From Promethearchaeota archaeon (lineage in GTDB: Archaea > Asgardarchaeota > Lokiarchaeia > Sigyniarchaeales > SOKP01): DNA of 57,043 nucleotides. The notes beneath the pieces were generated by a model. The model was not told the DNA's origin and did not search any database. It was given only the letters and a program-made list of their open reading frames with translations. This document shows, one piece after another, positions 26,347-35,536 of this stretch; within the stretch, counting starts at the first letter, position 1, and the number at the start of each line of letters is the position of its first letter. Location: contig JAEOTP010000064.1 in NCBI GenBank assembly GCA_016839765.1, forward strand, positions 1 to 57,043, written 5' to 3'. A program made the translations under genes and the position numbers.

Positions 26347-27702
26347 TTATTTACTCAAATCTATCCAAGTATCAACTTTTTCTAATAATTCAAGTTTTTC
26401 TTTATAACTTAATCCTAGATTTGGTTTAGCTCGTTGATAAATGTTTGCATATTTACTCAGATCCCATAAATAATTAAGATGTAAAACCATGCTTTTAATA
26501 TAATTACGTGCAATTTCAAACGCTTTACCTATCGAACTTAGATCGTAATCTTGTTTTATTATTTCTTTTAATACGGATAAAATTTCAATTATATTGCTGG
26601 TGGGTATTTCTGGAAGGGTTTTAATCTCTACAGTTGGACGCTCTATAAATCTGGGCTCAAACTTCTCCCTTTTTGGTTCTTCTTTCACAATGGTTTTTTC
26701 TTCCTTTTTAGGATGATATAACCGCTCCCTTCCTATAAGAACAGAATCTTCCAATTCTTTTTTTGTTCTTCTTCTAAATTGATCAGGCCACTCCACAAAA
26801 GAAGCTAGATTTTCCTCTGCAGAAACTAAAATTGATTCCTTTAGCGTTTTTTTAGGAGTGTGTTTTACTTGATGTGTAATTGAGTTTGGCATTTTTATTT
26901 TTAACCAAATATTTACTTGATCTATTAATGAATATAAATATATTGGATCAAATTCTACCGTAGAGTAAATTTCATTTAATTTTCTAATAGTTTCTCTAAT
27001 CTCAAGAAGTTCTGAATCTGTAAAGTGCTCGATTAGAAACTTATATACGCGCAACGAAATTCCATTCAAACCTGCTACTGATTCTAAATATTTTAATTTT
27101 ATTTCAGGTTGCATGTCATCAGAAATAAGGATCTGATTGAAGAAATCCCAATGAGCACTTAAAATCATATGCCCTGTCTTATCAAATTTATACTTATTGG
27201 GATCGCGAATAGTCTCAATAAATTCCAAGATTATATCCTTATACGGTATAAATAAATTTCTCATTAAAGTTCCTTGAATAAATGTTTTTTTGTTTTCTGA
27301 CTTAAATGATAAATCAATTGGTATTTTAAATATATCCTCTCCAACAACTACATCTCGATCATTTTGGAGAGTAATATTTTTTGATTTTGCTAATCGATCA
27401 TACACAAAATCAGATAGTAATAACCCCGTTAGAGGTCTATTATCAGTAATATATCTTCCAGTTTGAACTTCAAACTTCGTATAGTAATATCCTAATCCAA
27501 AAAGATAATATATTGTACCCCTCATGGTTTTAACAGCACGTTCAATACCACCAAAAAAGATCACCAAATCTTGAGAAATACTTAGCACATCATGATTAGC
27601 ATATCGCCCTAAAGTCGGATATCCAAGTAATTTTCCCCAACTTGGAATTACTAAAAAAATATTATTATTTATCAATTTTTTTTTTAATGGAACATTGGAC
27701 AT
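26347..27702 (-). CDS. Uncharacterised 451-residue soluble protein
   Basis: I do not recognise a family. The N-terminal third is rich in aromatic residues and strands (IPSWGKLLGYPTLGRYANHD, GTIYYLFGLGYYYTKFEVQ). A helical middle (about 195-285) follows, then a charged, probably disordered linker (about 320-365, KEEKTIVKEEPKREKFEP), and a helical C-terminal bundle (about 375-451). There is no signal peptide or membrane span. It heads a two-gene operon with the roadblock-like protein at 25652-26326. A long, modular, soluble protein paired with a roadblock-like one suggests a complex, but no function can be assigned. Confidence 0.5.
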   Translation of the reverse strand: MSNVPLKKKLINNNIFLVIPSWGKLLGYPTLGRYANHDVLSISQDLVIFFGGIERAVKTMRGTIYYLFGLGYYYTKFEVQTGRYITDNRPLTGLLLSDFVYDRLAKSKNITLQNDRDVVVGEDIFKIPIDLSFKSENKKTFIQGTLMRNLFIPYKDIILEFIETIRDPNKYKFDKTGHMILSAHWDFFNQILISDDMQPEIKLKYLESVAGLNGISLRVYKFLIEHFTDSELLEIRETIRKLNEIYSTVEFDPIYLYSLIDQVNIWLKIKMPNSITHQVKHTPKKTLKESILVSAEENLASFVEWPDQFRRRTKKELEDSVLIGRERLYHPKKEEKTIVKEEPKREKFEPRFIERPTVEIKTLPEIPTSNIIEILSVLKEIIKQDYDLSSIGKAFEIARNYIKSMVLHLNYLWDLSKYANIYQRAKPNLGLSYKEKLELLEKVDTWIDLSK

Positions 27703-27890
27703 ATCAATCTTTTGATCAATTATTATCCTTTACTAATAATTATAGAAAAGTGTATTAATAATCCTTTACATATTTGGTAATATTATTAAATTTTTTTAAT
27801 TTTAAGCTTAGAGAATAATAAAAAAAAGAATAAATAGTTACAATAATTCTTATAGAAACAGAGAATATAATAATTTATACTTATCTTCTT

Positions 27891-29105
27891 ATGCAATCAA
27901 CGGGTAGAGACGATAGAAGAAGGAAAGATATGAAAGATGAGGAATATCTAACTAATTATATTAGTCATCTAGAGAATAGGATAAAAAATCTTGAAAATGA
28001 AAGACGTTCATTAAAAACAGAATGCTTGAAATTGGAACACGATTTACATACATTAAGAAATGAGATGAGCCATTTAAGAGAGGCTCCTTTAATTACTGGT
28101 ATCTTAACAGATATCTTGGATGAGAAAAAAGAAAGAGTCATTATAAATATTTCTACAGGTTCTAGCTTTATAGTAAATACTAGTAAAAATGTAAGAAAGA
28201 ATCAGTTAAGACCTGGATTGAATGTGGCGTTAAATCAAAACACATATTCTGTTATGGAAATATTGCCAATGAATTTAGAACCAATTATTAGGGGGATGGA
28301 ATTAATTGATTCTATACCAGACATTTCGTATAATGATATTGGAGGATTGGATGAGCAAATAGAGGAATTAAGAGAAGCTGTCGAATTACCTTTAATAAAA
28401 CCAGAATTATTTGAGAAAATAGGTATAGATCCTCCAAAGGGAGTTTTACTTCATGGTCCTCCTGGCACAGGAAAGACATTGTTAGCAAAAGCTGTTGCTC
28501 ATGAAACTAAAGCTACATTCATTAGAGTAATTGCATCTGAATTGGTGCAAAAGTTTATTGGAGAAGGCGCCCGTTATGTTAGAGAGATTTTTAGTTTAGC
28601 AAGAAAAAAAGCTCCATCAATATTATTCATTGATGAATTAGATGCTATAGCAGCTGAAAGAATGGAAGATGCTACTTCTGGAGATCGAGAGGTTCAGAGA
28701 ACAATGATGCAACTTTTAAGTGAGTTGGATGGTTTTAATGAGAGAGGAAATGTTAGATTTATTGGCGCAACTAACCGGATAGATATTTTAGATCGCGCAT
28801 TATTAAGACCTGGAAGATTGGATAGGTTAATAGAATTACCAATTCCTAATGAAGTATCAAGGGGAGAAATTTTTAGAATTCATACAAGATTTTTAAATAT
28901 TGGGGAAAATGTTAATTTTAAAGAGTTAGTTAGGCTAACTTCAGATGCTACAGGAGCTGATATTAAATCAATTTGTACTGAAGCAGGAATGTTCGCAATT
29001 AGAAGGGATTCAGAAACCGTTAGCAATAAAGATTTTTTAAAAGCAGTTCCTAAAATTATGAAAAAAATACAAAAAAAATTAGTTAGATTAGATTTTTTTA
29101 GTTAA
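27891..29105 (+). CDS. pan: Proteasome-activating nucleotidase (PAN), AAA+ ATPase
   Basis: PAN forms a hexamer that unfolds substrates and feeds them into the 20S proteasome. The 404-residue protein has an N-terminal coiled coil (about 17-65) and an OB domain. Its AAA+ module has Walker A GPPGTGKT (189-196), Walker B LFIDELDAIA (about 243-252) and the second region of homology (ATNRIDILDRALLRPGRLDR). The C-terminus reads DFFS, so the hydrophobic-Tyr-any motif that opens the 20S gate is replaced by Phe-Phe-Ser. It lies alone, divergent from the roadblock-type operon. Confidence 0.9.
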   Translation: MQSTGRDDRRRKDMKDEEYLTNYISHLENRIKNLENERRSLKTECLKLEHDLHTLRNEMSHLREAPLITGILTDILDEKKERVIINISTGSSFIVNTSKNVRKNQLRPGLNVALNQNTYSVMEILPMNLEPIIRGMELIDSIPDISYNDIGGLDEQIEELREAVELPLIKPELFEKIGIDPPKGVLLHGPPGTGKTLLAKAVAHETKATFIRVIASELVQKFIGEGARYVREIFSLARKKAPSILFIDELDAIAAERMEDATSGDREVQRTMMQLLSELDGFNERGNVRFIGATNRIDILDRALLRPGRLDRLIELPIPNEVSRGEIFRIHTRFLNIGENVNFKELVRLTSDATGADIKSICTEAGMFAIRRDSETVSNKDFLKAVPKIMKKIQKKLVRLDFFS

Positions 29106-29257
29106 AAACTATATGTTTTCTCGATTTTAAGTTTTAAAACTTTGTTTTTCTTCTTTTTGTTCTATATATAGTATGAAACATTGATTAAATATATTAAATT
29201 TTTAAAGGCATATCCTATTAATTTTTTAGTAATCACGTAATAGGAGGAGATTTTAAA

Positions 29258-29389
29258 TTGAAGAAATTAGCAGAAAAATTGAAAAAAATTGAATATGAAT
29301 TGCCAAAATGGACAAGAGAGCTGTTATATGAACATTTAATAGAAGTTTGTGAAGATATAGAAGAAAAAAGACAGCTCAAAGCAAATTAA
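29258..29389 (+). CDS. Small charged helical protein (43 residues)
   Basis: A strong AGGAGGAG site (29242-29249) sits 8 bases before a TTG at 29258. The short frame reads KKLAEKLKKIEYELPKWTRE and onward, ending in TAA at 29387-29389. It is charged and likely helical. The ribosome binding site, unusually good for this genome, is the main evidence. No family was recognised. Confidence 0.5.
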   Translation: MKKLAEKLKKIEYELPKWTRELLYEHLIEVCEDIEEKRQLKAN

Positions 29390-29527
29390 GAACAATATTT
29401 TTAGTATAAATTTAGAAAGCATTTGATATTACATCTTATCCTGTTAACAGCTTTCTAATAATGATTGGTCTAAATATCATTTATATATCTTTTTCAATTA
29501 GTTAAATATAAATCTAAACTTTATAAG

Positions 29528-30376
29528 ATGATTAAATTGTCACATATGGATGTTAATAACAAATTCTACGAATTTGGCAAATATATTCGGGTTGTAGCAA
29601 TTGCGACGATAATAAGTATTTTTCCATTTATATCTTTTGCTGGTATGGTTTTAACATGTATTTTTGTCATTATCGCATCAGTTCATATGCTTGCTATAAA
29701 TAGGCAATTAATGGATGCCATTTTGGGTGAATTCCGTTCAAAATGGCTAAAAGGTGTTATCATTAGGATAATTGGAATGTTTGTTATCAATGTAAGTTTC
29801 GTTATAGTTCTTACAATGATAAGTAGAAGAGGATTAATAGGTATAATTGAATTAATTACTACCGGTTGGGCATATCCTTATCCTAATCCAGCATTAGTTC
29901 TATTAATTGGAGTTGGTATAACATTTTTTATAGGTTTTATACTTGTCATAGTAGGGTCGTCGAAAGAAATGGGCGCTTGGAGACTTTTTTACAATTTTCT
30001 CAAGGAAAATGAAAGTTTATTCCCAAAAGTGATCTCTGGAAGCGCTATGGAAGGAGCTGAGAAATGTCGTACGGGAGCTTTAATGTTTGCTTTAAGTTTT
30101 TTAATTATTACACCTATTATTGGCTATATTTTTCAAGCTATTGGTTATTTCAAGATAGCTTCACTTGTCAAATTAGGGGAGCCTTATCCAGATTTAGAAC
30201 CTGTACTACCTCAATCTGTGCCAATTTCAAAACCAAAGTCTATACCAAAACCAGAACCAGAATCTATATCAATAGCATCTTCAAAGGATGTTGTTAATTT
30301 CTGCCCTCTTTGTGGGGAAAAAGTACCTCCTAATGCTAGATTTTGTGGATTATGTGGTTCTTCATTGATAAGTTAA
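29528..30376 (+). CDS. Membrane protein with C-terminal zinc ribbon (DUF996-like)
   Basis: The 282-residue protein has about five or six membrane spans with Gly-rich loops. A Pro/Lys/Ser linker (about 225-255) leads to a zinc ribbon, CPLCGEKVPPNARFCGLCG. It shares this order, and motifs such as KxxGAWxxxxxFL, with the next gene (30515-31306), so the pair arose by duplication. The family resembles DUF996; the function is unknown. The ribbon probably faces the cytoplasm and may mediate protein contacts. Confidence 0.65.
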   Translation: MIKLSHMDVNNKFYEFGKYIRVVAIATIISIFPFISFAGMVLTCIFVIIASVHMLAINRQLMDAILGEFRSKWLKGVIIRIIGMFVINVSFVIVLTMISRRGLIGIIELITTGWAYPYPNPALVLLIGVGITFFIGFILVIVGSSKEMGAWRLFYNFLKENESLFPKVISGSAMEGAEKCRTGALMFALSFLIITPIIGYIFQAIGYFKIASLVKLGEPYPDLEPVLPQSVPISKPKSIPKPEPESISIASSKDVVNFCPLCGEKVPPNARFCGLCGSSLIS

Positions 30377-30514
30377 TACAAACTACGTTAAGAACCCTTT
30401 AAATTATTTTTTTCTTTTATTTATTAAAATTTTTGACTCTTGGAAAATTTATCCCTTAAAGCATATATAGTATGTTATCTTAAAAAATCAAAACAATCAT
30501 GAGAATATTTAGCA

Positions 30515-31306
30515 ATGTTAAATTCAAACTTAGAAATGAGATGGGTTAACTTTGGAAAAAATATTCGGATTTTAGCTTTTCTTTGGATTTTTATTTTGAT
30601 TCCTTTTTTTGCATTTCTAGTTATTGTTATTCAGTTTATCTTTATAGTTATAGCACTAAATGAAATAAAATATATAAATCGACAATTGTCCAATCCAAAT
30701 CTTGGGAGATTTTTTTCTAAATGTCTGGCCGGAAATATTATCAAAGCAATTGGACTCATAGTGGTCAATATTGGTGGTTTAATGATAATTGGAGGATTTT
30801 TATCAAGGCGATTTTACGATTTCTTTATTTATTACGGGTACCCTTCTTTCAATTTCATTTGGATGTATCCTATTTTAACAGCAGTAGTGGTTGTTGGTTT
30901 TGTATTTATAATTATTGGCTGTGGTATTGAAAAGGGTGCCTGGGAGAATTTAAATATTTTTCTTAGTCAAGATAACAAAATGTTTCCTGTTTGGATAACT
31001 ATAGATCCAATTGAAGGGACAAACAAATTAAGTAGAGGAGCTTTATTATGGGCGCTTGGTTTTTTAATCATCCCAATAATAATTGGATGGATATTTTATA
31101 TAATTGGTTATTTCAAGTTATCGAAATTTAGTATTTGGCCTTCAACAAAGCAATTACCACCAACTATTGCTCCAGAATCAAAACCAACACCTACTCCTGT
31201 AACTGAAACGATAAATGATACAAAATATTGCCCTCATTGTGGATCAGAACTCGATGAAGAAGGTAGATATTGTGGAATTTGTGGTTCTCCTCTTCATGAA
31301 AATTAA
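30515..31306 (+). CDS. Membrane protein with C-terminal zinc ribbon, paralog of 29528-30376
   Basis: The 263-residue protein repeats the layout of its upstream neighbour: N-terminal helix with FGKNIRI (neighbour FGKYIRV), about five spans, IEKGAWENLNIFL (neighbour KEMGAWRLFYNFL), a Pro/Thr linker, and a zinc ribbon CPHCGSELDEEGRYCGICG. It lies 138 bases downstream on the same strand. The tandem duplication is seen directly; the role is unknown. Confidence 0.65.
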   Translation: MLNSNLEMRWVNFGKNIRILAFLWIFILIPFFAFLVIVIQFIFIVIALNEIKYINRQLSNPNLGRFFSKCLAGNIIKAIGLIVVNIGGLMIIGGFLSRRFYDFFIYYGYPSFNFIWMYPILTAVVVVGFVFIIIGCGIEKGAWENLNIFLSQDNKMFPVWITIDPIEGTNKLSRGALLWALGFLIIPIIIGWIFYIIGYFKLSKFSIWPSTKQLPPTIAPESKPTPTPVTETINDTKYCPHCGSELDEEGRYCGICGSPLHEN

Positions 31307-31319
31307 ATTATCCTAATAA

Positions 31320-31439
31320 TTACGTAGTAACTCTAATTATCTCCTCTGCTATTTCTTTTGGTTTAGTCTCTTGGATAAAATGTCCTTCGTTGGAAAAAAT
31401 TTTAATGTTACCTTGAAGTTGAGGGGTTGGAAATAATTT
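31320..31439 (-). pseudogene. Remnant of an alpha/beta-hydrolase C-terminus
   Basis: Thirty-nine codons on the minus strand read FPTPQLQGNIKIFSNEGHFI and then QETKPKEIAEEIIRV before a TAA at 31320-31322. This matches the last strand and helix of alpha/beta hydrolases of the dehalogenase/epoxide-hydrolase type, including the catalytic His in EGHFIQE. A TAA closes the frame at about 31440, and no body of the enzyme exists upstream. It is a relic of a deleted gene. Confidence 0.6.
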
Positions 31440-31500
31440 TTAATATTTAATAACCTTATATTCATAATTTATTAAACAATTTTTTAACTTAAAATAAAAG

Positions 31501-32088
31501 ATGGAATGGTTTAGAAATCTTTTCTCAAGAATCACTTCTAGTATAGAAGACAGTTTTAAGAGAGAATCAGATTATATCCAAATGAGACTTTTAGTAGAAG
31601 ATATTACTGATGATTTTGAAAAGAAATTAAAACTAAAAACTGAGCATAATATCTTGCATGCTGATATTAGAGAAGCTAAAGGAGAAGACATTAAAAGTAT
31701 AGTAAATCTGTATAATTTAGCTTGGCATTCAACTTCAATGCCATATCATATATTGAATGAGAATAATCTAACTGAGATGATGGAGGATCCTGATATTGTT
31801 TTTTTAATTGCTCAAATAGATTCTATAGATAGTGGATTTGCGCTTATTTATTATGCGGGGCAAAATAATGAAATTGGAGTAATTGCAGGATTAGGGGTAA
31901 TTCCAGAATTACAGAACAAAGGACTAGGTACGATCTTAGGATTAGCAGTTTGGAGTTATTTCAAGAAAAGAGGTGTTAAAGAATTACGGTGTAAGGTGTA
32001 TAAAGATAATAGTATATCCTATTCATTTATTAAAGGGCTTAAATTTGAAGAATATGAAGATAATATGGTTACATGGAAATTTCAATAA
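31501..32088 (+). CDS. GNAT-family N-acetyltransferase
   Basis: After an unusual helical N-terminal segment (about residues 1-55), the protein follows the GNAT fold. It begins with ADIREAKGEDIKSIVNLYN, and the acetyl-CoA loop is LGVIPELQNKGLGTILG. FIKGLKFEEY closes it, as is typical for the family. The loop keeps the Q/R-x-x-G-x-G/A pattern. The substrate is unknown. It stands alone on the plus strand. Confidence 0.8.
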   Translation: MEWFRNLFSRITSSIEDSFKRESDYIQMRLLVEDITDDFEKKLKLKTEHNILHADIREAKGEDIKSIVNLYNLAWHSTSMPYHILNENNLTEMMEDPDIVFLIAQIDSIDSGFALIYYAGQNNEIGVIAGLGVIPELQNKGLGTILGLAVWSYFKKRGVKELRCKVYKDNSISYSFIKGLKFEEYEDNMVTWKFQ

Positions 32089-32286
32089 TAATAATTTTTC
32101 CAAATTTTATATTAGCTCATATGATTCTAAGTTCATCAACACGAGCGTTAGTTATATTTAAATTTTTTTGTTTTTGAAACTTTTGTCACGTCTACTTGTA
32201 TATCACATGGTTTTAATAAAATTTTAAATTAATTAAAAACGTTAAATTAATGAATTTCTATAATTATCTTACTTGTAGCATGCATT

Positions 32287-32424
32287 ATGAGTGATCGAAA
32301 ACCAGAAAAAGAACCTGAGATTTGGCTGAAATATTGTGAAGATTGCGTGAGAAGTGTATTATCTTCATCTGAAGACGATAAGGATGACTTTTCTGGTGAT
32401 AAACAAGATGAATCCGAGAAATAA
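32287..32424 (+). CDS. Small acidic protein (45 residues)
   Basis: From an ATG at 32287 the frame reads MSDRKPEKEPEIWLKYCEDC and then an acidic, Ser-rich tail, ending in TAA at 32422-32424. It contains a CxxC pair. Codon use and acidic composition look coding, but the frame is too short for a firm call. No family was recognised. Confidence 0.4.
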   Translation: MSDRKPEKEPEIWLKYCEDCVRSVLSSSEDDKDDFSGDKQDESEK

Positions 32425-32498
32425 CTTAAGTTTTAGTTTGTATTAAAAATGTTAATAAACTTTCTAATTTTTTTAAATAGCTTCCATTAAATTTCTAT

Positions 32499-33203
32499 CT
32501 ATACTATATTTATTATATCATGTAAGGTACCTTTATAATTTGGTTCAGGGATCTCTGAATTTAAATCTGTATTTGAACTATAGACTAAAAATGTTTGACA
32601 TCCTAGATTTTTTGCAATCATATCTTTATTTTCATCTCCAACCATTAAACAATCCTTAGCAGAATAACCCAGATAATCAATAATATGTCTATAATAAGTA
32701 AGATTGGGTTTATTTGCCCGAGAGTTTTCTATGGTAGTAATTAGTTTATAATTAAAATCTCCAACGCCTGCCCAATTAAGTCTTTGCTGTATTGCAGTTA
32801 AAGGGAGAACTGGTGTGGTAGCAATAACTACTTCATATCCCTTTTCGAAAACATTATTCATTACTGAACGTGCTTCGGGTTTTTTACTTGTGTATTTACG
32901 TAATTTTGAAAATTTAGTTTCATAAAATCTATCAAACAGTGGTTGAATCTCTTCAATACTATATCCTTCAATTGGAAAAAAATTTTCAAGAAAGACCTGT
33001 TCATTAGTTTTATGGCCATTATTTTTGTTAACCGCTTCTGAAGCTTTTAATAGTTTAGTAATTACTTTATTAGGCCGAACTAAATGTGAAACAGAACTTG
33101 CTAAGAGCTTTAGATATCCTGGAATGAATTTTTTTAAGTCTACATTAATTAAAGTTCCATCTAAATCAAATAGGATTGCTTTTAGAGAGATATTTGACAC
33201 CAA
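32499..33203 (-). CDS. HAD-superfamily hydrolase
   Basis: This is a cytoplasmic phosphatase-type enzyme. Motif I is FDLDGTL (about 12-18), motif II lies in VVIATTP, motif III is the Lys of NKPNLTYY, and motif IV is MVGDENKDMIAKN. The cap is helical. Length (234) is normal. The start is GTG at 33203. The substrate cannot be read from the sequence, and neighbours give no clue. Confidence 0.8.
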   Translation of the reverse strand: MVSNISLKAILFDLDGTLINVDLKKFIPGYLKLLASSVSHLVRPNKVITKLLKASEAVNKNNGHKTNEQVFLENFFPIEGYSIEEIQPLFDRFYETKFSKLRKYTSKKPEARSVMNNVFEKGYEVVIATTPVLPLTAIQQRLNWAGVGDFNYKLITTIENSRANKPNLTYYRHIIDYLGYSAKDCLMVGDENKDMIAKNLGCQTFLVYSSNTDLNSEIPEPNYKGTLHDIINIV

Positions 33204-33411
33204 AGTGTATATTTTATATCCTTAAAAATCAAGAATTTTCTTTTGAAATAAAATATTCAATTTTGTATTTAATTTACTATTATACAAGGATTCATAAAGA
33301 ATAAAATACAAAATACCATTAATTTTTGCGATTAATAATAAATATTAATAAAATTCAACTATTAAATATAATATAGTAAATTTCATAAAATCTAATTAGC
33401 TAATTACGAAT

Positions 33412-34620
33412 ATGAAAATAGAGCTAAGCGATTTAAACAATGGTACGGTTTTTATAGGAGATAAACTTAATGTAAGAACTAAGTTCAAATTTGAAGAAGA
33501 TACATCAATTTTATGGTCAGGAATTAAACTAATCACACAACCACCATGTTTAAAGGAACTACAAGTTTCTAAGGAAGAAATCTTTTCGATGGGTCATTTT
33601 GAGGCTGGAGAATATATTAGAGAACGAGCTTTGCTCATAAAAAATAATGTTGTCCCAACAATCAAAAATCGTAATTTAGAATATGAAATTAAACTGATTA
33701 TAAGGCAACCACATCCCACTAACCCTGCTGATGATATAGTTATTAATAAAAGTCAAAAGGTGGAAATTAAGCCGCGAGATTTAAGCGCTCAAGTAAAACA
33801 GCCAAATCCTATCTCATTTTCCATCTCTGGACTTAATGTCCTTCTTAATAAAGATGTGTTTAAGCCGGGTGAAACTATTAAAATAAGTTTTACTTCTGAA
33901 GTACTCAAACAAATTGAAGTAAGACTCTTGCAAACAGCGAATCTTGTTTGCTATTGTGATGCTTATGGGCAAACGTGTAGGAAAGTTGAGGAATTACCTC
34001 CTGCTATTGCTGGTGATTCTAAAACTACTGATATGGAAAAGGGATTTTTATTACTAAAAATCCCAGAAATTGCAGAACCCACTCATAATTACATGTGGGA
34101 GCCTACTGAAAAGGAATATTGGGGATTTAAATTTGGTGATTATACCAATTGGTCCTTATTAATAATTGGAAAAAAAAAGCCTGAATATGGACGTGAACCA
34201 ATAACTTTTGAACTTCCAATAACGATTGTTTCAAAACCTATTGGAGAATTTAAGAAAGAAATTGATTTATTTGCCGAAACTCCTTCAGCGGCACCCTCAT
34301 TATTCGACGGCATTTCATCCAAATTTCAAAAAACTTATAAAATTACTTCAATAGATTCAGATATAGAAAAGTATAAATTAAAAATTAAAAACACTACCAA
34401 AGAAAAACTTCAAGGGGTTACTATAAAAGTCTCTGGACTTCAAGAGGGACTCTTTGAGACTGCTCCAATCTTAGCTGGATTTAATAATTGGAAGCCTAAT
34501 GAAGAAAAAGAAGTAATATTTCAATCAAAACAAGACATATCAGCATTAATTACTTTATTAGAAGACAATAGTCAGAAAATAATAAGAGTCCAAACTCCTG
34601 TTGCATCTAATTTTTTTTAA
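33412..34620 (+). CDS. Arrestin-fold protein (Asgard arrestin/Vps26-like)
   Basis: The first 285 residues look like the two beta-sandwich domains of arrestins. The N-domain has GDKLNVRTKFKF, a TxxPPC loop and GHFEAGEYIRE. The C-domain opens with the characteristic NKDVFKPGETIKISF, followed by KQIEVRLLQTANLVCY. A TKTDMEKGFLLLKIP-type segment continues the sandwich. A linker and a further beta domain (about 325-402) follow. In eukaryotes this fold recruits cargo or receptors (arrestins, Vps26). The protein has no membrane span. The fold call rests on pattern and motifs only. Confidence 0.55.
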   Translation: MKIELSDLNNGTVFIGDKLNVRTKFKFEEDTSILWSGIKLITQPPCLKELQVSKEEIFSMGHFEAGEYIRERALLIKNNVVPTIKNRNLEYEIKLIIRQPHPTNPADDIVINKSQKVEIKPRDLSAQVKQPNPISFSISGLNVLLNKDVFKPGETIKISFTSEVLKQIEVRLLQTANLVCYCDAYGQTCRKVEELPPAIAGDSKTTDMEKGFLLLKIPEIAEPTHNYMWEPTEKEYWGFKFGDYTNWSLLIIGKKKPEYGREPITFELPITIVSKPIGEFKKEIDLFAETPSAAPSLFDGISSKFQKTYKITSIDSDIEKYKLKIKNTTKEKLQGVTIKVSGLQEGLFETAPILAGFNNWKPNEEKEVIFQSKQDISALITLLEDNSQKIIRVQTPVASNFF

Positions 34621-34647
34621 AGATTAGATAAATAATGATGATTTATT

Positions 34648-35454
34648 ATGATTTACTCAAAATCAGATATGTTCTCTTATTTTTTTGAGGATCCAAAAGA
34701 AAAATCTTTAAACAGAAACTTAAACAATACAACAATCCAATATTTTTATATTCAAAAAGATTTGAATATTAAAACTCAACCAAATCAAGTGTTAAATGGC
34801 TGTCTACTATCTGGAAATATAGTAATAATACATGATAATGCATCATACAATTTCGATCAATTTGATTTCTTTCTCTTACCACCCAATAACGAATGTCAAA
34901 TTAAAATAAATTCTGATCGTGAAAATAAAATATGTTTATTTTATTCTTCTCTTGACCAAGATGTTGAGTCAGTATTTGAGGTTCAACGTTACAATCCTGA
35001 TAAATTTGTGCCCCGAGGGGATTATAGCTCTAAAGAAAAAATGGCAACTTATCGAACCGTTTGGACGGCATTTAAAAATGAGCTATTTATGTCTGGTTTT
35101 ACCAATATTCCAAGTGAATCTCTTAGAAGTGGAGTAATAACAAGCGTAAATCTAGAAAAGAATGAAAGCGGAAATGTGGAAATATATTCACATATACACC
35201 CAGAATATCCTGAAGTGTATATAATGTGTATTGATGATGATAAATATACAATTACTCAATATTTAATTAATGAAGAAGGATATTCGGTAAGTAGAGACCT
35301 TTCTAATGGAGATGGGGTTTTCTTTCCTGGATCTCTTGGACACAGCAATTTTGCTAGACCTACTTATAAAAAACTGGATTATGTCATGTATATGTGGATT
35401 ATACCTACTTTTGGAAGAACAGATACCGTAAATCCAATAACTTTAAAAATATAA
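34648..35454 (+). CDS. KduI/IolB-like cupin, possible sugar isomerase
   Basis: The 268-residue protein has a double-cupin pattern. YSHIHPEYPEVY (about 178-189) supplies His and Glu metal ligands, and GDGVFFPGSLGHSNFARPTY supplies another His. This arrangement fits 5-keto-4-deoxyuronate or 5-deoxyglucuronate isomerases. It lies 28 bases after the arrestin-like gene on the same strand and could be co-transcribed, although no functional link is obvious. Confidence 0.55.
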   Translation: MIYSKSDMFSYFFEDPKEKSLNRNLNNTTIQYFYIQKDLNIKTQPNQVLNGCLLSGNIVIIHDNASYNFDQFDFFLLPPNNECQIKINSDRENKICLFYSSLDQDVESVFEVQRYNPDKFVPRGDYSSKEKMATYRTVWTAFKNELFMSGFTNIPSESLRSGVITSVNLEKNESGNVEIYSHIHPEYPEVYIMCIDDDKYTITQYLINEEGYSVSRDLSNGDGVFFPGSLGHSNFARPTYKKLDYVMYMWIIPTFGRTDTVNPITLKI

Positions 35455-35536
35455 TTAATACTTTTTCCAAAATAAATATAAGTTGCATCTACAATTGTTT
35501 TTTGTTTATAGAAAAAAAAGAGAAAAAGATCAAAAA

